A stretch of 64,000 nt of DNA from Haloprofundus salinisoli (GCF_020097815.1 NZ_CP083663.1:2232001-2296000); one strand, 5' to 3'. Numbered from the stretch's first letter, positions 36,858-46,000 are shown. Program-made: numbers and translations. The notes: generated by a model from the letters alone, not told the origin.

Positions 36858-38903
36858 TTATAATTCATACTGAGTTCGAAGTGGTTCAATACGGTTACGT
36901 GCTTGGACTGCGTTTTTGGCGAGTCCTGCAAACTCCTCAAAGCGTCTGAGTTCCTTACGGAGTAGTCCTTTTTCAGATTTGATGAGCGTCCGATCAGGTT
37001 TCAGACTTGGCACAACAATGATGTCATAGATGTCTGCGTAGTCCTTTCCGAATTCATCGGCCCGACGGAGGACTCGCCCGCGGCGCTGGACGAACTGCAT
37101 GGGATTGTTACTGTTGGACATCAGAATCGCCCGCTGAGTAGAGGGAACGTTGACTCCTTCGTCTAGGCATTTCATCGCTACCAGAGCGTCGTATCGGCCA
37201 TCGGCAAAGCTCTTCAACAACTCGGCTCGTTCCTCGGTCTCCTCTTCAGCAGTGAACCGATGTTGTATAATGCCTTCCTCGTTGAGCACGTCCTGGACGT
37301 AATCGAACTGCTGGGGGTTCGTGTAGACTAACAGGTGGTCTCGTTCATGCTCAGCTATATCGCGAATGATGCGCCGGAGTTGCGGAATCTTGTTATTGGC
37401 AGCCTTGACCATACGTGCTCGCTTGAGCATCAGTCGTTCCAGTAGCTCTTGGTCTGGATCTTCTTTGGAGAATTCTGTGGCAATCTTCCGAGAGATGTTT
37501 CGATATATCGCCAGCTCTTCCTCGGTTAGTTCGACGATGACCGGGTAGTAGTTGTAAGGCACTAGGTACTCCGGAATGGCGTCTTTCAGCGGAAATTCAT
37601 AGATAATATCGCCGAAGTACTCTAAGAGGTACTCTGTGCCGGTCTCGTCGTACTGGCGTTCAGGCGTCGCCGAGAGGCCCAGTCGGAAGTTGTACCCTCG
37701 GTGGAGCCCCTTTCGTCGATTTTCAGAACCTAGACCATGGACTTCATCGGCGATGAGTAACGCCTCGCAGGGTGCCTGCTTGGTCTGTTCGATGAAGTAG
37801 TCGTGACTCATCGAGGTATGGGTCGTCAGGACGATTTCGCAATCTCTAATCCCGATTGTGAGGTCATCAATGGCCTTCGAAAGGTCCTGCTTCCAGTTGC
37901 GGTTGGCGCTCCCGTAGACATGCTTGCTGCGCGAATAGCCCCACTCCTCAAGTGACTCTTCCCATTGTGTCGCGAGATGCGTGTAGGGAACGCTCACCAC
38001 GATGAGCAACGGGTCGGTCCGATCCTCAATGAACTCATGCATTGCGCCTAGAGCAGTGTATGTTTTGCCAGTCCCAGTGGCCATTCGAAAGAGCCCGTGG
38101 TAGCCGTTAGTCTTCCAAGCATCGACCGCCTCTTGCTGGTAGTCTCTAAGTTCGATATCCGGTGTGTTCATATCTGGAAGTGTGTATGGTCGCTGAGTGG
38201 TGGTTCGTAGCGAGATAATCTCCTCGTAGACAGCGTCTGGTATGGAGTAGATGCTGACGTTGTCGTCCTCATCATTCCAAAGTCGCTCGAACCGCCGGTC
38301 GTGTTGCATAACTCGTTGGGTCTCGCGATCGTCAATCCAGTCTGCGAACACATCATATGATTCGTAGTTGCGGAATCCACGTTCGGAATCGTTCTGTGAG
38401 CCGTGGACAGCGACCCTATCGCCTGTCGCCGACTCGAATATTGCCCATTTGTCATGGAACTCACCGTCGAGGCGATTAGTTGGGACCGCAAAGCGGATCT
38501 TAATGATCCCGTCAGCAATGAGCCAGCCGAGCGCGTTCTTAGTGTCCTCGGAGAGGCATTGGTGTAGATCTGTAACCTGGTCCTTTAGTCTGTTTCGGAG
38601 TATTTGGTCCTGCTGAGCCTGTGAGCCGGTTTTGATGGCCTGCCAATCGGACTCGCTGAGTTGCGGGCTAGTGATGATCTTAGCCTTACCGCCATGCTTG
38701 GCGAGTGTTGTCATACCGGCTGCGTTTTCTCGCAACCACCCACTGGTGAAGTAGCCTACCCCCCGTTTATACTCTGCCGTCCGTTCTAACAGGGGGACAT
38801 ACAGTTCTGAGACGAAATCCGTCCGACTAGTGTCGATGACGGCAGGAAGGTCCAAGTCTCGAAAGGATGTTTGCTCCCGTCGGTTAGGGTGGGTCCCAGT
38901 CAT
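36858..38903 (-). CDS. PLD-family nuclease fused to SF2 helicase
   Basis: A 681-residue protein. The N-terminal 230 residues form a phospholipase-D-like nuclease domain with H150-D-K152 (FHDKWAIFE) and the following GSQND, and residues 250-650 form a superfamily 2 helicase: motif I MATGTGKT at 274-281, DEVH at 386-389, SATPERQ, and the motif VI region FVQRRGRVLR. Such fusions act as the DNA-unwinding and cutting component of several restriction-like defence systems. Its start overlaps the end of the RecB-like gene, placing it in the same operon as the AddAB-like proteins and the DndD-like ATPase. Confidence 0.85.
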   Translation of the reverse strand: MTGTHPNRREQTSFRDLDLPAVIDTSRTDFVSELYVPLLERTAEYKRGVGYFTSGWLRENAAGMTTLAKHGGKAKIITSPQLSESDWQAIKTGSQAQQDQILRNRLKDQVTDLHQCLSEDTKNALGWLIADGIIKIRFAVPTNRLDGEFHDKWAIFESATGDRVAVHGSQNDSERGFRNYESYDVFADWIDDRETQRVMQHDRRFERLWNDEDDNVSIYSIPDAVYEEIISLRTTTQRPYTLPDMNTPDIELRDYQQEAVDAWKTNGYHGLFRMATGTGKTYTALGAMHEFIEDRTDPLLIVVSVPYTHLATQWEESLEEWGYSRSKHVYGSANRNWKQDLSKAIDDLTIGIRDCEIVLTTHTSMSHDYFIEQTKQAPCEALLIADEVHGLGSENRRKGLHRGYNFRLGLSATPERQYDETGTEYLLEYFGDIIYEFPLKDAIPEYLVPYNYYPVIVELTEEELAIYRNISRKIATEFSKEDPDQELLERLMLKRARMVKAANNKIPQLRRIIRDIAEHERDHLLVYTNPQQFDYVQDVLNEEGIIQHRFTAEEETEERAELLKSFADGRYDALVAMKCLDEGVNVPSTQRAILMSNSNNPMQFVQRRGRVLRRADEFGKDYADIYDIIVVPSLKPDRTLIKSEKGLLRKELRRFEEFAGLAKNAVQARNRIEPLRTQYEL

Positions 38904-41065
38904 AGCTGATCACCGCCCTCGTCCGTCACAGGCCCACAGCCGAGGTAGCTGTACGGGCAGCCCGCACAGTGATCGCCCGGCGTGTAATTGTCGAAAGAGA
39001 CGGTTGCAAGAGTCTCGACGTACGGGCGTGCGTGGGTAGCCGACGTCTTGGCCAAGGACTCGCCCCTACTGGCACGCTCGTAGGTGCTGACACCTACGTT
39101 GTCGGGATGAACTTGTAGGAACTCACCTGGTAACACCGTCGCATCAGGCCAGCGTTGTTGGAGTGTTTCGTCCTTGCAAAGGGCCAGTTGGTAGATGGCC
39201 AATTGCAGGTGATCTGGCTCCTTTGCTCCGGTCTTTAGGTCAATAGGGCGTATGCCCTCTGACGTCCTTTCCACGGCATCGATGGAACCGACGATTTCTC
39301 GGCCACCGAGAACTACCTTGAAGGGGACTTCTGTTGCGACAACGGGCCATTCGTTCCCGTCCATGTCGAACAATATCCGAATCCGCTGCTCGACCGCCTC
39401 AATAGTCTCTGTATCTTGGTGCTTGTGACTGGTTGCCACTGCATCGAGGCGATCCAACCAATCAGCCAAGTCCTGACTTTGAGGCCACTCATGTTCTGCG
39501 ACTGCGTGAGTCAGGATTCCGACAGTCCGGGGCGAGGGCCCGTCAGTAGCTGTTGAGCTCGACGACGAATCGTCGATGCCCGGTGCCTCAAGTACACCCT
39601 CTAACAAAGCCCGACGTTCGCAGTTTGCACCGGCGCTGACAGCCGTGAACGAGTAGCTACGGTCTAGACTCCGCGGCTTACTCCGCGTACGATCCAGCGC
39701 GGTCACGTCAACCTCTGGATCGGTAGTCTCGGCGGCAGTCCGTGTCTCCTGAATGGTGGCAATAAGCGCTTCCGTCTCGGTCGAGACTCCCTCTCCACGG
39801 ACGCTTAGGTCCGATGGTTCACTGTCCGGCGGCTGCCAGGTCTTTGTCCCGGAGGGCAACACCGACTGAAGTTCAGTCCAAATATCGAAATCGGCGGAGG
39901 CTGTGGACGTCTCCAAAGCGTCGTTCAGATACGGGTCCACGTCTGGGAGCAACTGGGATGGGGCTGTCGAACCTGTCGAGTGTCCAATCATAACCAGCAG
40001 ATCACGGGGGCGGGTGATGCCTACATAAGCCAAGCGGCGCTGGTTATTGATTCGGCGAGCGGCCACGCTCTGCTCAGCAGTGTCAGTGAAACGCCGGAGT
40101 CCCCGAGCGACGTGTTCAAGTTGTTCCTTGGAATGCCATACTGGCCAATCAGCCGAAGTCAGATCTGGCATGACGACTACCGGTGCCTCACTACCCTTGG
40201 CCTTGTGTATCGTGGAGATGCGGACACCGACCTGCGACGCCGGCACAGTCGCAAAGGTTCGGACATTTCTGATGGCTGTCACCGAACACTGTGCAGCATT
40301 ATCGTCGACCCCAGTCAACTCGGTCGCTTGCTGAAGTGCATTTAGACTCGGTATCTCGGTTGAGATGCTATCTAGTCCCAGGTACTCTACCGTTCGACCC
40401 GATGCCCCTACCAGTGATTGGTGGGCTGCCTCGGAGGCAATCGTTTCCACGTCGGCGAGAAACGCGGTCACGCGTTTGCGGACATCCATCGGATCCATGT
40501 CAATGGCCGAATCCGGCAGTATCGCTTGACCCGTCGCGATGTCCTCTTTGATATACTCATAGGGTCGTTTCATGCTGTCCAGTGTCCCATCCCGAATAGC
40601 ATTCGTAGGATCTTTGGGGATACCGTATAGTACGGTCAAGATATTAGCGATGCCAGCTGCTTGGTCGTCGATACTGTTGCTGTTCGTGATGTGCGAGGCG
40701 TTGCAGTCCTTGATACGGATGGCCGAGTCCTCCTCTAAGCACCCGACTGGCTCATCGTGTCTGCGGAGGGCCGTCGCCAGTTCCAGAAGGTCCAGCACAG
40801 CGCCGCCGACGGTACCTTTGAGACCCCTATCGCCTACTCGATAGGCGGGAATACCGAGACTGAGGAGCGCCTCTAGGCAATCCTTAGCACGGTCGTTCGT
40901 TCGGACAACCACTAGTATGTCCTCCGGAGAGACGGGCGTCGACACCCCAGCGGCCTCTCCTGTCAGGAGATCACATACTGCATGTTGGAAGGGGGTCTCG
41001 AAAGACCTGTAATTACTGCTGTCGATAACTGCAATCTGAGCGTCTGTCATGTCGAATTCAGTCAT
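38900..41065 (-). CDS. UvrD/AddA-like helicase C-terminal half fused to RecB-type PD-(D/E)XK nuclease with Fe-S cysteines
   Basis: A 721-residue protein. Residues about 280-360 hold the late helicase motifs of UvrD/AddA (ISTIHKAKGSEAPVVVM; RRLAYVGITRPRDLLVM), but there is no Walker A; that lies in the gene just upstream. From about 490 on is a RecB-like nuclease: CERRALLEG, H at TVGILTHA, D in VGSIDAVE, D-L-K in IRPIDLKTGAK, and a terminal CAGCPYSYLGC. The four cysteines match the iron-sulfur staple of AddB/Cas4-type nucleases. With the 491-residue partner it would rebuild one helicase-nuclease. Confidence 0.8.
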   Translation of the reverse strand: MTEFDMTDAQIAVIDSSNYRSFETPFQHAVCDLLTGEAAGVSTPVSPEDILVVVRTNDRAKDCLEALLSLGIPAYRVGDRGLKGTVGGAVLDLLELATALRRHDEPVGCLEEDSAIRIKDCNASHITNSNSIDDQAAGIANILTVLYGIPKDPTNAIRDGTLDSMKRPYEYIKEDIATGQAILPDSAIDMDPMDVRKRVTAFLADVETIASEAAHQSLVGASGRTVEYLGLDSISTEIPSLNALQQATELTGVDDNAAQCSVTAIRNVRTFATVPASQVGVRISTIHKAKGSEAPVVVMPDLTSADWPVWHSKEQLEHVARGLRRFTDTAEQSVAARRINNQRRLAYVGITRPRDLLVMIGHSTGSTAPSQLLPDVDPYLNDALETSTASADFDIWTELQSVLPSGTKTWQPPDSEPSDLSVRGEGVSTETEALIATIQETRTAAETTDPEVDVTALDRTRSKPRSLDRSYSFTAVSAGANCERRALLEGVLEAPGIDDSSSSSTATDGPSPRTVGILTHAVAEHEWPQSQDLADWLDRLDAVATSHKHQDTETIEAVEQRIRILFDMDGNEWPVVATEVPFKVVLGGREIVGSIDAVERTSEGIRPIDLKTGAKEPDHLQLAIYQLALCKDETLQQRWPDATVLPGEFLQVHPDNVGVSTYERASRGESLAKTSATHARPYVETLATVSFDNYTPGDHCAGCPYSYLGCGPVTDEGGDQL

Positions 41066-42537
41066 TTATCAGTCTCCGCCTCATTGTTTGTCTGGCTATT
41101 CTCTGTACGGTAGGCCAACGTATCGCGGGAGTCCTCACCGTCGATGAGACCGCGAAATCGGTCGCTGAACTCGACGATTTTGGCGCGAGAACGGTAATTC
41201 GTATCTAGACAGTCCGTATGGATCTTCTGGAAACCCTGTTCGATACCGCGTTCGAAGAGGTCCCGGTCGCCGCCGCGGAATTCGTTAACCGTCTGGGCGG
41301 AATCACCGATAAAGACGACCCTGTCCTCGCCCAATAGCGACACCAACCAAAACTCTAGAAGATTGATATCTTGGGCCTCGTCCACGAACACGATGTCGTA
41401 GCTCCCCTGAAACGACTCTGGATTCTGTGCGACTGCCACCGCTGCGTAATAGGTCAAGTCCTGGAAATCAGCCAAGCCTGCCTCGGCACGTACTGACTCG
41501 TAGGCTTGATATGCGGCTACCCAATTCGTTAGCTCCAAGGCCTCTGAGGCGAAGTTTCTAAACTCTTCACCAACAGGGAATGAGGTAGGCGCCGATTCTA
41601 GGTCGGTGTTCAGATACTCTGTCGGACTGTCGGCGTCAAGCATCGCTGCTGGGACAGCAGCAGTTGCCACAGGATCGGTCGGCTGCTCAGGCCAGTTGTC
41701 GTAGGTGTATGACACCATGGCTTCGCAGGTCGCTCGCAAGGTTATCAAGTTCCGTGTCACGAGGGCCTCAGTCCGACTACTGGGTCGAAACGACTCGGCG
41801 AGCGCGTTGGTATGAGTCCGCAGCTTTTCGAGTCCATTCAGGACCGCCATTTTGTCTTCCCGGCTCGTGCCACCAGGCACGATTTCCGTCTCGACGATGT
41901 CTGACATCTGTTCGAGGAACCCGTCAAGGCGGTCGGCCAGCGACTCTGAGAGTTCTAACTCCGCCGCATCGATTACGGGGTCGTCGACAGGCAGGCGGCT
42001 AGTATCCAGCTCGTTGAGCGAGACGGGGTCTACCCTGATACCGGCTGACTTTAATGCGTTTACAACGCTCAATAACCGCTGGGAGCCGATGTCGACGTCG
42101 ATCTCCTCACACGCTTGGACCGCGATGGCAGCTTGCTTGGCTTCGTCCGCAATGTCGAAGTCTATCGGTAGATCGACCGTCGAGGCTGCTGCCCCGCCAA
42201 TATCTAGTTTCTCGCGGGCCTGCTTGTGCAGTGTTTGGATAGTTAAATCCGGAACTACCTCGGGTAGCTGTGTGGCGAATTCGGCACGTAGGTCTGCCGG
42301 AACTGAGACGTTGAACGCCACTACGAGCATCGAGTCTGGGGAGATTCCCTGCTGCACGTGGTAGTCTACTGCAAGCACGATGGACGTCGATTTTCCAGCG
42401 CCTGCCGGGCTCTCTATCTTGATGGTTTTGTTGTCTACCTTACGGGGAGCCCGCTGAGGTATGGGGATATGCGAGATCTCATACTCGTAGACCCTTCGAC
42501 TGTACTCCGCGTCGTCCGTTGAGGGTGATTCACTCAT
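41062..42537 (-). CDS. UvrD/AddA-like helicase N-terminal half
   Basis: A 491-residue SF1 helicase fragment: Walker A ESPAGAGKST near residue 45, motif Ia (MLVVAFNVSV), TLHKQAR, Walker B FVDEAQDIN near 390, motif III (VFIGDSAQTVNEFRGG) and motif IV (DTNYRS). The later motifs V and VI are missing and occur in the next gene, which overlaps this one by four bases. Because both halves are otherwise intact and in order, this looks like a natural split of a single helicase into two polypeptides, not a decay product. Confidence 0.85.
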   Translation of the reverse strand: MSESPSTDDAEYSRRVYEYEISHIPIPQRAPRKVDNKTIKIESPAGAGKSTSIVLAVDYHVQQGISPDSMLVVAFNVSVPADLRAEFATQLPEVVPDLTIQTLHKQAREKLDIGGAAASTVDLPIDFDIADEAKQAAIAVQACEEIDVDIGSQRLLSVVNALKSAGIRVDPVSLNELDTSRLPVDDPVIDAAELELSESLADRLDGFLEQMSDIVETEIVPGGTSREDKMAVLNGLEKLRTHTNALAESFRPSSRTEALVTRNLITLRATCEAMVSYTYDNWPEQPTDPVATAAVPAAMLDADSPTEYLNTDLESAPTSFPVGEEFRNFASEALELTNWVAAYQAYESVRAEAGLADFQDLTYYAAVAVAQNPESFQGSYDIVFVDEAQDINLLEFWLVSLLGEDRVVFIGDSAQTVNEFRGGDRDLFERGIEQGFQKIHTDCLDTNYRSRAKIVEFSDRFRGLIDGEDSRDTLAYRTENSQTNNEAETDK

Positions 42538-43810
42538 GACTATTGTCCTCGCTTGGCTGCTGTTCTATCACCGACTCCCTCGATAGTGTTGCCAGTGCCT
42601 CAGTGAGTTCTTGGCGTACGTTGTCTTTTATCTCTGAGGGCGCCGTTTCGACGCTGTTACGGAGCTCTATACAGAGTGCTCGCAACTCCGAAACGTCGTA
42701 ATCTCCCTCTTCGATAGTCTCTCGAATTTCTCTAGCTGTGGCGATATCATTGTGAACGGCAGTCGTCACAGGCAGGGCGTCTTCGATGGCACTTACCAGC
42801 GTTGAGGGCATGGCGTCGCTCTCGTCGTCGGGCGCGAAGAGATGGACTTCGGCGGTGGCTCTGTCAATGGCCGTTCCCAGCTGTCTGGCATGCAGCGCTA
42901 ACCAATACTGGCTGCGGAGGTTGCTCCGTTGAGGGGCGTGGCCGAATGTCTCCCTGATGGCCGCTTTGGTCGGAGCGGTCATTGTCGGGTGAGCTTGCCA
43001 GCCCGGCGACCCCGGTGGGAAGAGCTTCGTGGGCTCGGGAGAGTCGTCGAAGGAGTCCATGGAGACGTCCATGACGCAGATAACGTCGTAGTCCCGGTCC
43101 AGTTGCATGATGGAGGTCAGTGTCACTCCGTCGTTCTGAACTCCGTCGAGTTGATAACGTTGACCCCAGTCATCGTCGCCGAGGGCGTCTAACTGATTGT
43201 CAAATTCTTCCCAGGCCCCCTCGAAGAGGTCGTCGTTATCCATGAAGGAGGCGACCGACAATGCACGCGCATAGTGTTCGATAGCCGCTTGTTGCTCTGG
43301 GGTCCCCGTCGATTCCACAAAGACGGAGGAGTCGGCTTCACCCAGAAGACGCTCCAGAACATTCGCTGTCGTCCAGTAGGTTTCTAGCCCCGTTACGAGA
43401 GAGTCGGCCTGACGAACATCCTGAATCAATTGCTGAGTATCAACCACCGTCTGCCGGAATCGCTCGAAGACTCGGATGGTCCTTTCGGTGTCGCCTACTG
43501 CGGCTCCTACTAGAAGCTGGAGCTCTAAACGAACCGGGTTCGTGCGTGATGCTGTCGGCACCTCTACGGCCACATTGATACCCACCGCTCTCAAAGCATC
43601 GATAAGAGTACCGAAATCACCTGATTCGTCTTTCAGTACGATGGCAATCGACTTGTCAGAAGATGCCTGTCTGATGACCGACCCGACAGCTGTTGCTTGG
43701 GCCTTTAAATTGCCAACGCGATGGAGTATAACGTCACATTCGCTCACCACCGAGTCGGCTTTAGGGAGACCACGGCGGAGCCATGCGCCTACCTCGTAAG
43801 TTTTACTCAC
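42530..43810 (-). CDS. AddB/RecC-like inactive helicase subunit, C-terminal part (tentative)
   Basis: A 426-residue protein without Walker motifs. The segment RDYDVICVMDVSMDSF followed by TKLFPPG resembles the strand and loop of AddB/RecC where active helicases carry motif V, and AIDRATAEVHLFAPDDE resembles the motif VI region with lost catalytic residues. It sits directly upstream of the AddA-like halves and overlaps them, as expected for the partner subunit of an AddAB/RecBCD-type complex. The assignment depends on these weak matches and on context. Confidence 0.5.
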   Translation of the reverse strand: MSKTYEVGAWLRRGLPKADSVVSECDVILHRVGNLKAQATAVGSVIRQASSDKSIAIVLKDESGDFGTLIDALRAVGINVAVEVPTASRTNPVRLELQLLVGAAVGDTERTIRVFERFRQTVVDTQQLIQDVRQADSLVTGLETYWTTANVLERLLGEADSSVFVESTGTPEQQAAIEHYARALSVASFMDNDDLFEGAWEEFDNQLDALGDDDWGQRYQLDGVQNDGVTLTSIMQLDRDYDVICVMDVSMDSFDDSPEPTKLFPPGSPGWQAHPTMTAPTKAAIRETFGHAPQRSNLRSQYWLALHARQLGTAIDRATAEVHLFAPDDESDAMPSTLVSAIEDALPVTTAVHNDIATAREIRETIEEGDYDVSELRALCIELRNSVETAPSEIKDNVRQELTEALATLSRESVIEQQPSEDNSHE

Positions 43811-44571
43811 TTAACACCACACTCCGTCAAGGATGCCGCGATAGCACTGGCGCCTCCAGGTTCGGTGTAAGGTCGGCGGATGGCCACGTTTGAGGTGAGT
43901 ATGACAGTTACAGACGTGTGTTCGGCCAAAGCCCTCACCAAGCGTTCGTCCATCGGCACGAACTCCTCACCTTGGGTCATAACGAGTGGGCGCAGGGCTA
44001 ATGACTCTGCGTCACGGAGCAAATCTATTGTCCAAGGAATAACCCGGTCAGGCGGCATATACCCGTGCGTCTGGCAACGCTGGATATAGTCCTGAGCGAC
44101 TCTTCCGATTTGGTTTAGAGGTGACGGTTTGGCTATCAAGTCAAGGTCTCGCCAAAGTGCTTGTTGGAGAACCTTGTTGACCTCCTTGATTACTCCGTTC
44201 GGGTCTTTCCGGTAGGCATTGGCGAGTACACCTGAGTGCCAGCTATCCTGCGCGTGAGACTCGATTAGCTTGCACCGCAGAGCGTTTGCTTCTTCCTGAC
44301 CTAACACTTGGAGTTCGCTCCGTTGGGACGCCAGAAGGTTTCGACACCAGGCAGGGAGTGACATCGCCGAGCCCTGGACTGCTTGTGTGAGAGTCTCAAC
44401 CCCACTGGGGTATCGACTGACACCAATTGGTAAGCCATTGATGCTCTCATGGGCTTCGCGGACCGTCTTCTCGACCTCGTCCGGTGCGCATCGGACGACG
44501 GTGAGCGTAGACTCCTTATTCCGAGTTGCTGGTGGTGGATACACGGGTATTAGATGTCGGTGGCTCTGCAA
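43807..44571 (-). CDS. AddB-like operon protein, N-terminal part (tentative); first gene of the operon
   Basis: A 254-residue protein overlapping the 426-residue gene by four bases. It shows no motif that I can name; the mix of helices and the closing strand VTVILTSNVAIRRPY would fit the early helicase-like domain of an AddB-type subunit split from its C-terminal part. The start is unusual: TTG 44571 is the only start codon in the frame, yet the frame continues open and protein-like upstream to about 44637 (NIRQNILLGEELL). True translation may begin at a non-standard codon upstream. Confidence 0.5.
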   Translation of the reverse strand: MQSHRHLIPVYPPPATRNKESTLTVVRCAPDEVEKTVREAHESINGLPIGVSRYPSGVETLTQAVQGSAMSLPAWCRNLLASQRSELQVLGQEEANALRCKLIESHAQDSWHSGVLANAYRKDPNGVIKEVNKVLQQALWRDLDLIAKPSPLNQIGRVAQDYIQRCQTHGYMPPDRVIPWTIDLLRDAESLALRPLVMTQGEEFVPMDERLVRALAEHTSVTVILTSNVAIRRPYTEPGGASAIAASLTECGVK

Positions 44572-45008
44572 TAGTTCTTCACCTAACAGAATATTTTGCC
44601 GGATGTTGGCTGATGTAATTCGTGTCCGTATAGCCTGCTATGAGTTATCTATCAACTAACCTTTTACAGTCTTCTTAGTAACTGGGGCCGCACGAACTCC
44701 ACTGAAAATTTTTGCGAGAATTTTGGGCGCTTTGCTATTTGGTAATCAGACCCATGGGAACTATTCCTTTACAGGAGATATTTCTTACTCATAGTTTTGC
44801 CCGACCGTGAGAAAGCTCACGAGAAAATTTTGGCCTGAATTTTGGATTTCTTATTAACCACAATTTAGTATTACTCTATTAGCTTATAATATATACGCCT
44901 GTTCGCCTTTCAGAGAGGATAAAGAACCGCTAACCGGAGTTAATAACATTCAAAGACGATTTCACCATTTTGGCTCTTTGATACCATCAGACAATGTAAC
45001 GACACAAA
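44572..45008. promoter_or_regulatory. AT-rich upstream region of the eight-gene operon with direct and inverted repeats
   Basis: This 437-base gap, among the most AT-rich in the window, has no gene. It contains an imperfect direct repeat, GAAAATTTTTGCGAGAATTTTGGGC (44704-44728) and a second copy starting GAAAATTTTGGCCTGAATTTTGG (44823-44845), about 119 bases apart. Directly before the second copy lies a perfect hairpin CGTGAG-AAAG-CTCACG (44806-44821). Placed 130-280 bases before the operon's first gene, these are candidate binding sites for its regulator. Confidence 0.45.
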
Positions 45009-45302
45009 TCAGCGAATTTTATAAATCCAGTCTAGAGGCCCGATACTATTCAAGTATACGTGGCGATCCTGTAGAAAAATCACTAGTAGCGCTAAAATAG
45101 AGTATAAAATTCCCCATACATACATTTCTATGGTGCGAACGTAGATCGCGATTACGGGTCCATTTTGTTGATGAAGGGGGTGCGAGATGGCAAGTAATTT
45201 AAACGAGTTTATAGGCGATTTTATTGGAGGATATTCGAAGAAATAATCCGGCATCAACTTCACTGCGTTCGCACCGGGAATTACGCTCCAAACATAAAGC
45301 AC
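45009..45302 (-). CDS. Possible small membrane protein
   Basis: A 97-residue protein if started at GTG 45302; the frame is open further upstream to 45533, but that part overlaps the well-supported membrane-protein gene at 45415-45597. It has a hydrophobic segment near the middle/end (VWGILYSILALLVIFL) and an aromatic-rich region (MPDYFFEYPP). Its low GC matches the surrounding region. Start and reality are uncertain; it would follow the small membrane protein as a second gene. Confidence 0.35.
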   Translation of the reverse strand: MLYVWSVIPGANAVKLMPDYFFEYPPIKSPINSFKLLAISHPLHQQNGPVIAIYVRTIEMYVWGILYSILALLVIFLQDRHVYLNSIGPLDWIYKIR

Positions 45303-45414
45303 CGTGACCCGCCGCCTGAATCTCTCCCAAGTAGCGAATCCAACGGAATACGCGATTACTAGCCTGACAATAACCGTTGAAGACGATGGGGAGAACTCCC
45401 ATCGCCGCTGTAAC

Positions 45415-45597
45415 TCATCGCCAGAGTTCGGTCGACGTCCGACCTGCGCTGAATGCGAGTGATATCGCGACGACGAACAACACCACCCCAAACTGCGGTG
45501 TGGGGTCAAGGTGCCCAGAGATCCCGGCGACACCGACAGTACTCATTGCGGCAGCGAGAAGGATTGTCGAGAGTTGTCGAGGGCCGATTTCGCGCAT
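45415..45597 (-). CDS. Small two-helix membrane protein (paralogue of 26935-27114)
   Basis: A 60-residue protein beginning MREIGPRQLS, with two hydrophobic helices and the ending GRTSTELWR. It shares IGPR-x-LS, internal glycines and GRTST-x-x-W with the protein at 26935-27114, so both frames are conserved coding sequence. Function unknown. Two divergent copies on one island imply either two related modules or an ancient duplication. Confidence 0.7.
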   Translation of the reverse strand: MREIGPRQLSTILLAAAMSTVGVAGISGHLDPTPQFGVVLFVVAISLAFSAGRTSTELWR

Positions 45598-45694
45598 ATA
45601 GTAGCTACATGCACGCGTCTACTTATCAGTAGTTGGTAGTGCGGTTTTTATTGATAAACATCAGACAAAGTAGCCAACGCACGACATCCAATTC

Positions 45695-45988
45695 TTGGAC
45701 CAAGTAATCGATGAGTGTATCGACATTCACGGTTGGGCTATGCATTTCCGTGAATGGCGTCCGCATATTGCGTCTCCCAGCGGATTCTCTCTCGACAAGA
45801 AAACAGAAGGGGTGACGGTGCCCCACGTTAATCTCGAGAATCTCCTTGCTTACCGAGCAGCACTCCAGCGTATCGATGATGGCCAATCAAAACATCGAGT
45901 CGTAAACGAAACGGGATTGGACCGGCGCACCCTCGATAACTCTACAATCATCGATAACGTGCTCTACAGGTTCGACGAATCGACGTAA
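45695..45988 (+). pseudogene. C-terminal fragment of a serine recombinase (tentative)
   Basis: A 97-residue frame whose second half (LENLLAYRAALQRIDDGQSK, then HRVVNETGLDRRTLDN) resembles the linker and helix-turn-helix end of haloarchaeal serine recombinases, where ALxRIxxGxS precedes the DNA-binding helix. The catalytic N-terminal domain is absent. The beginning (MDQVIDECIDIHGWAMHF) does not fit the family, so it is probably a leftover of a deleted recombinase. It could instead be a small HTH protein. Confidence 0.4.
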
Positions 45989-46000
45989 AGTCAGCAGGAA

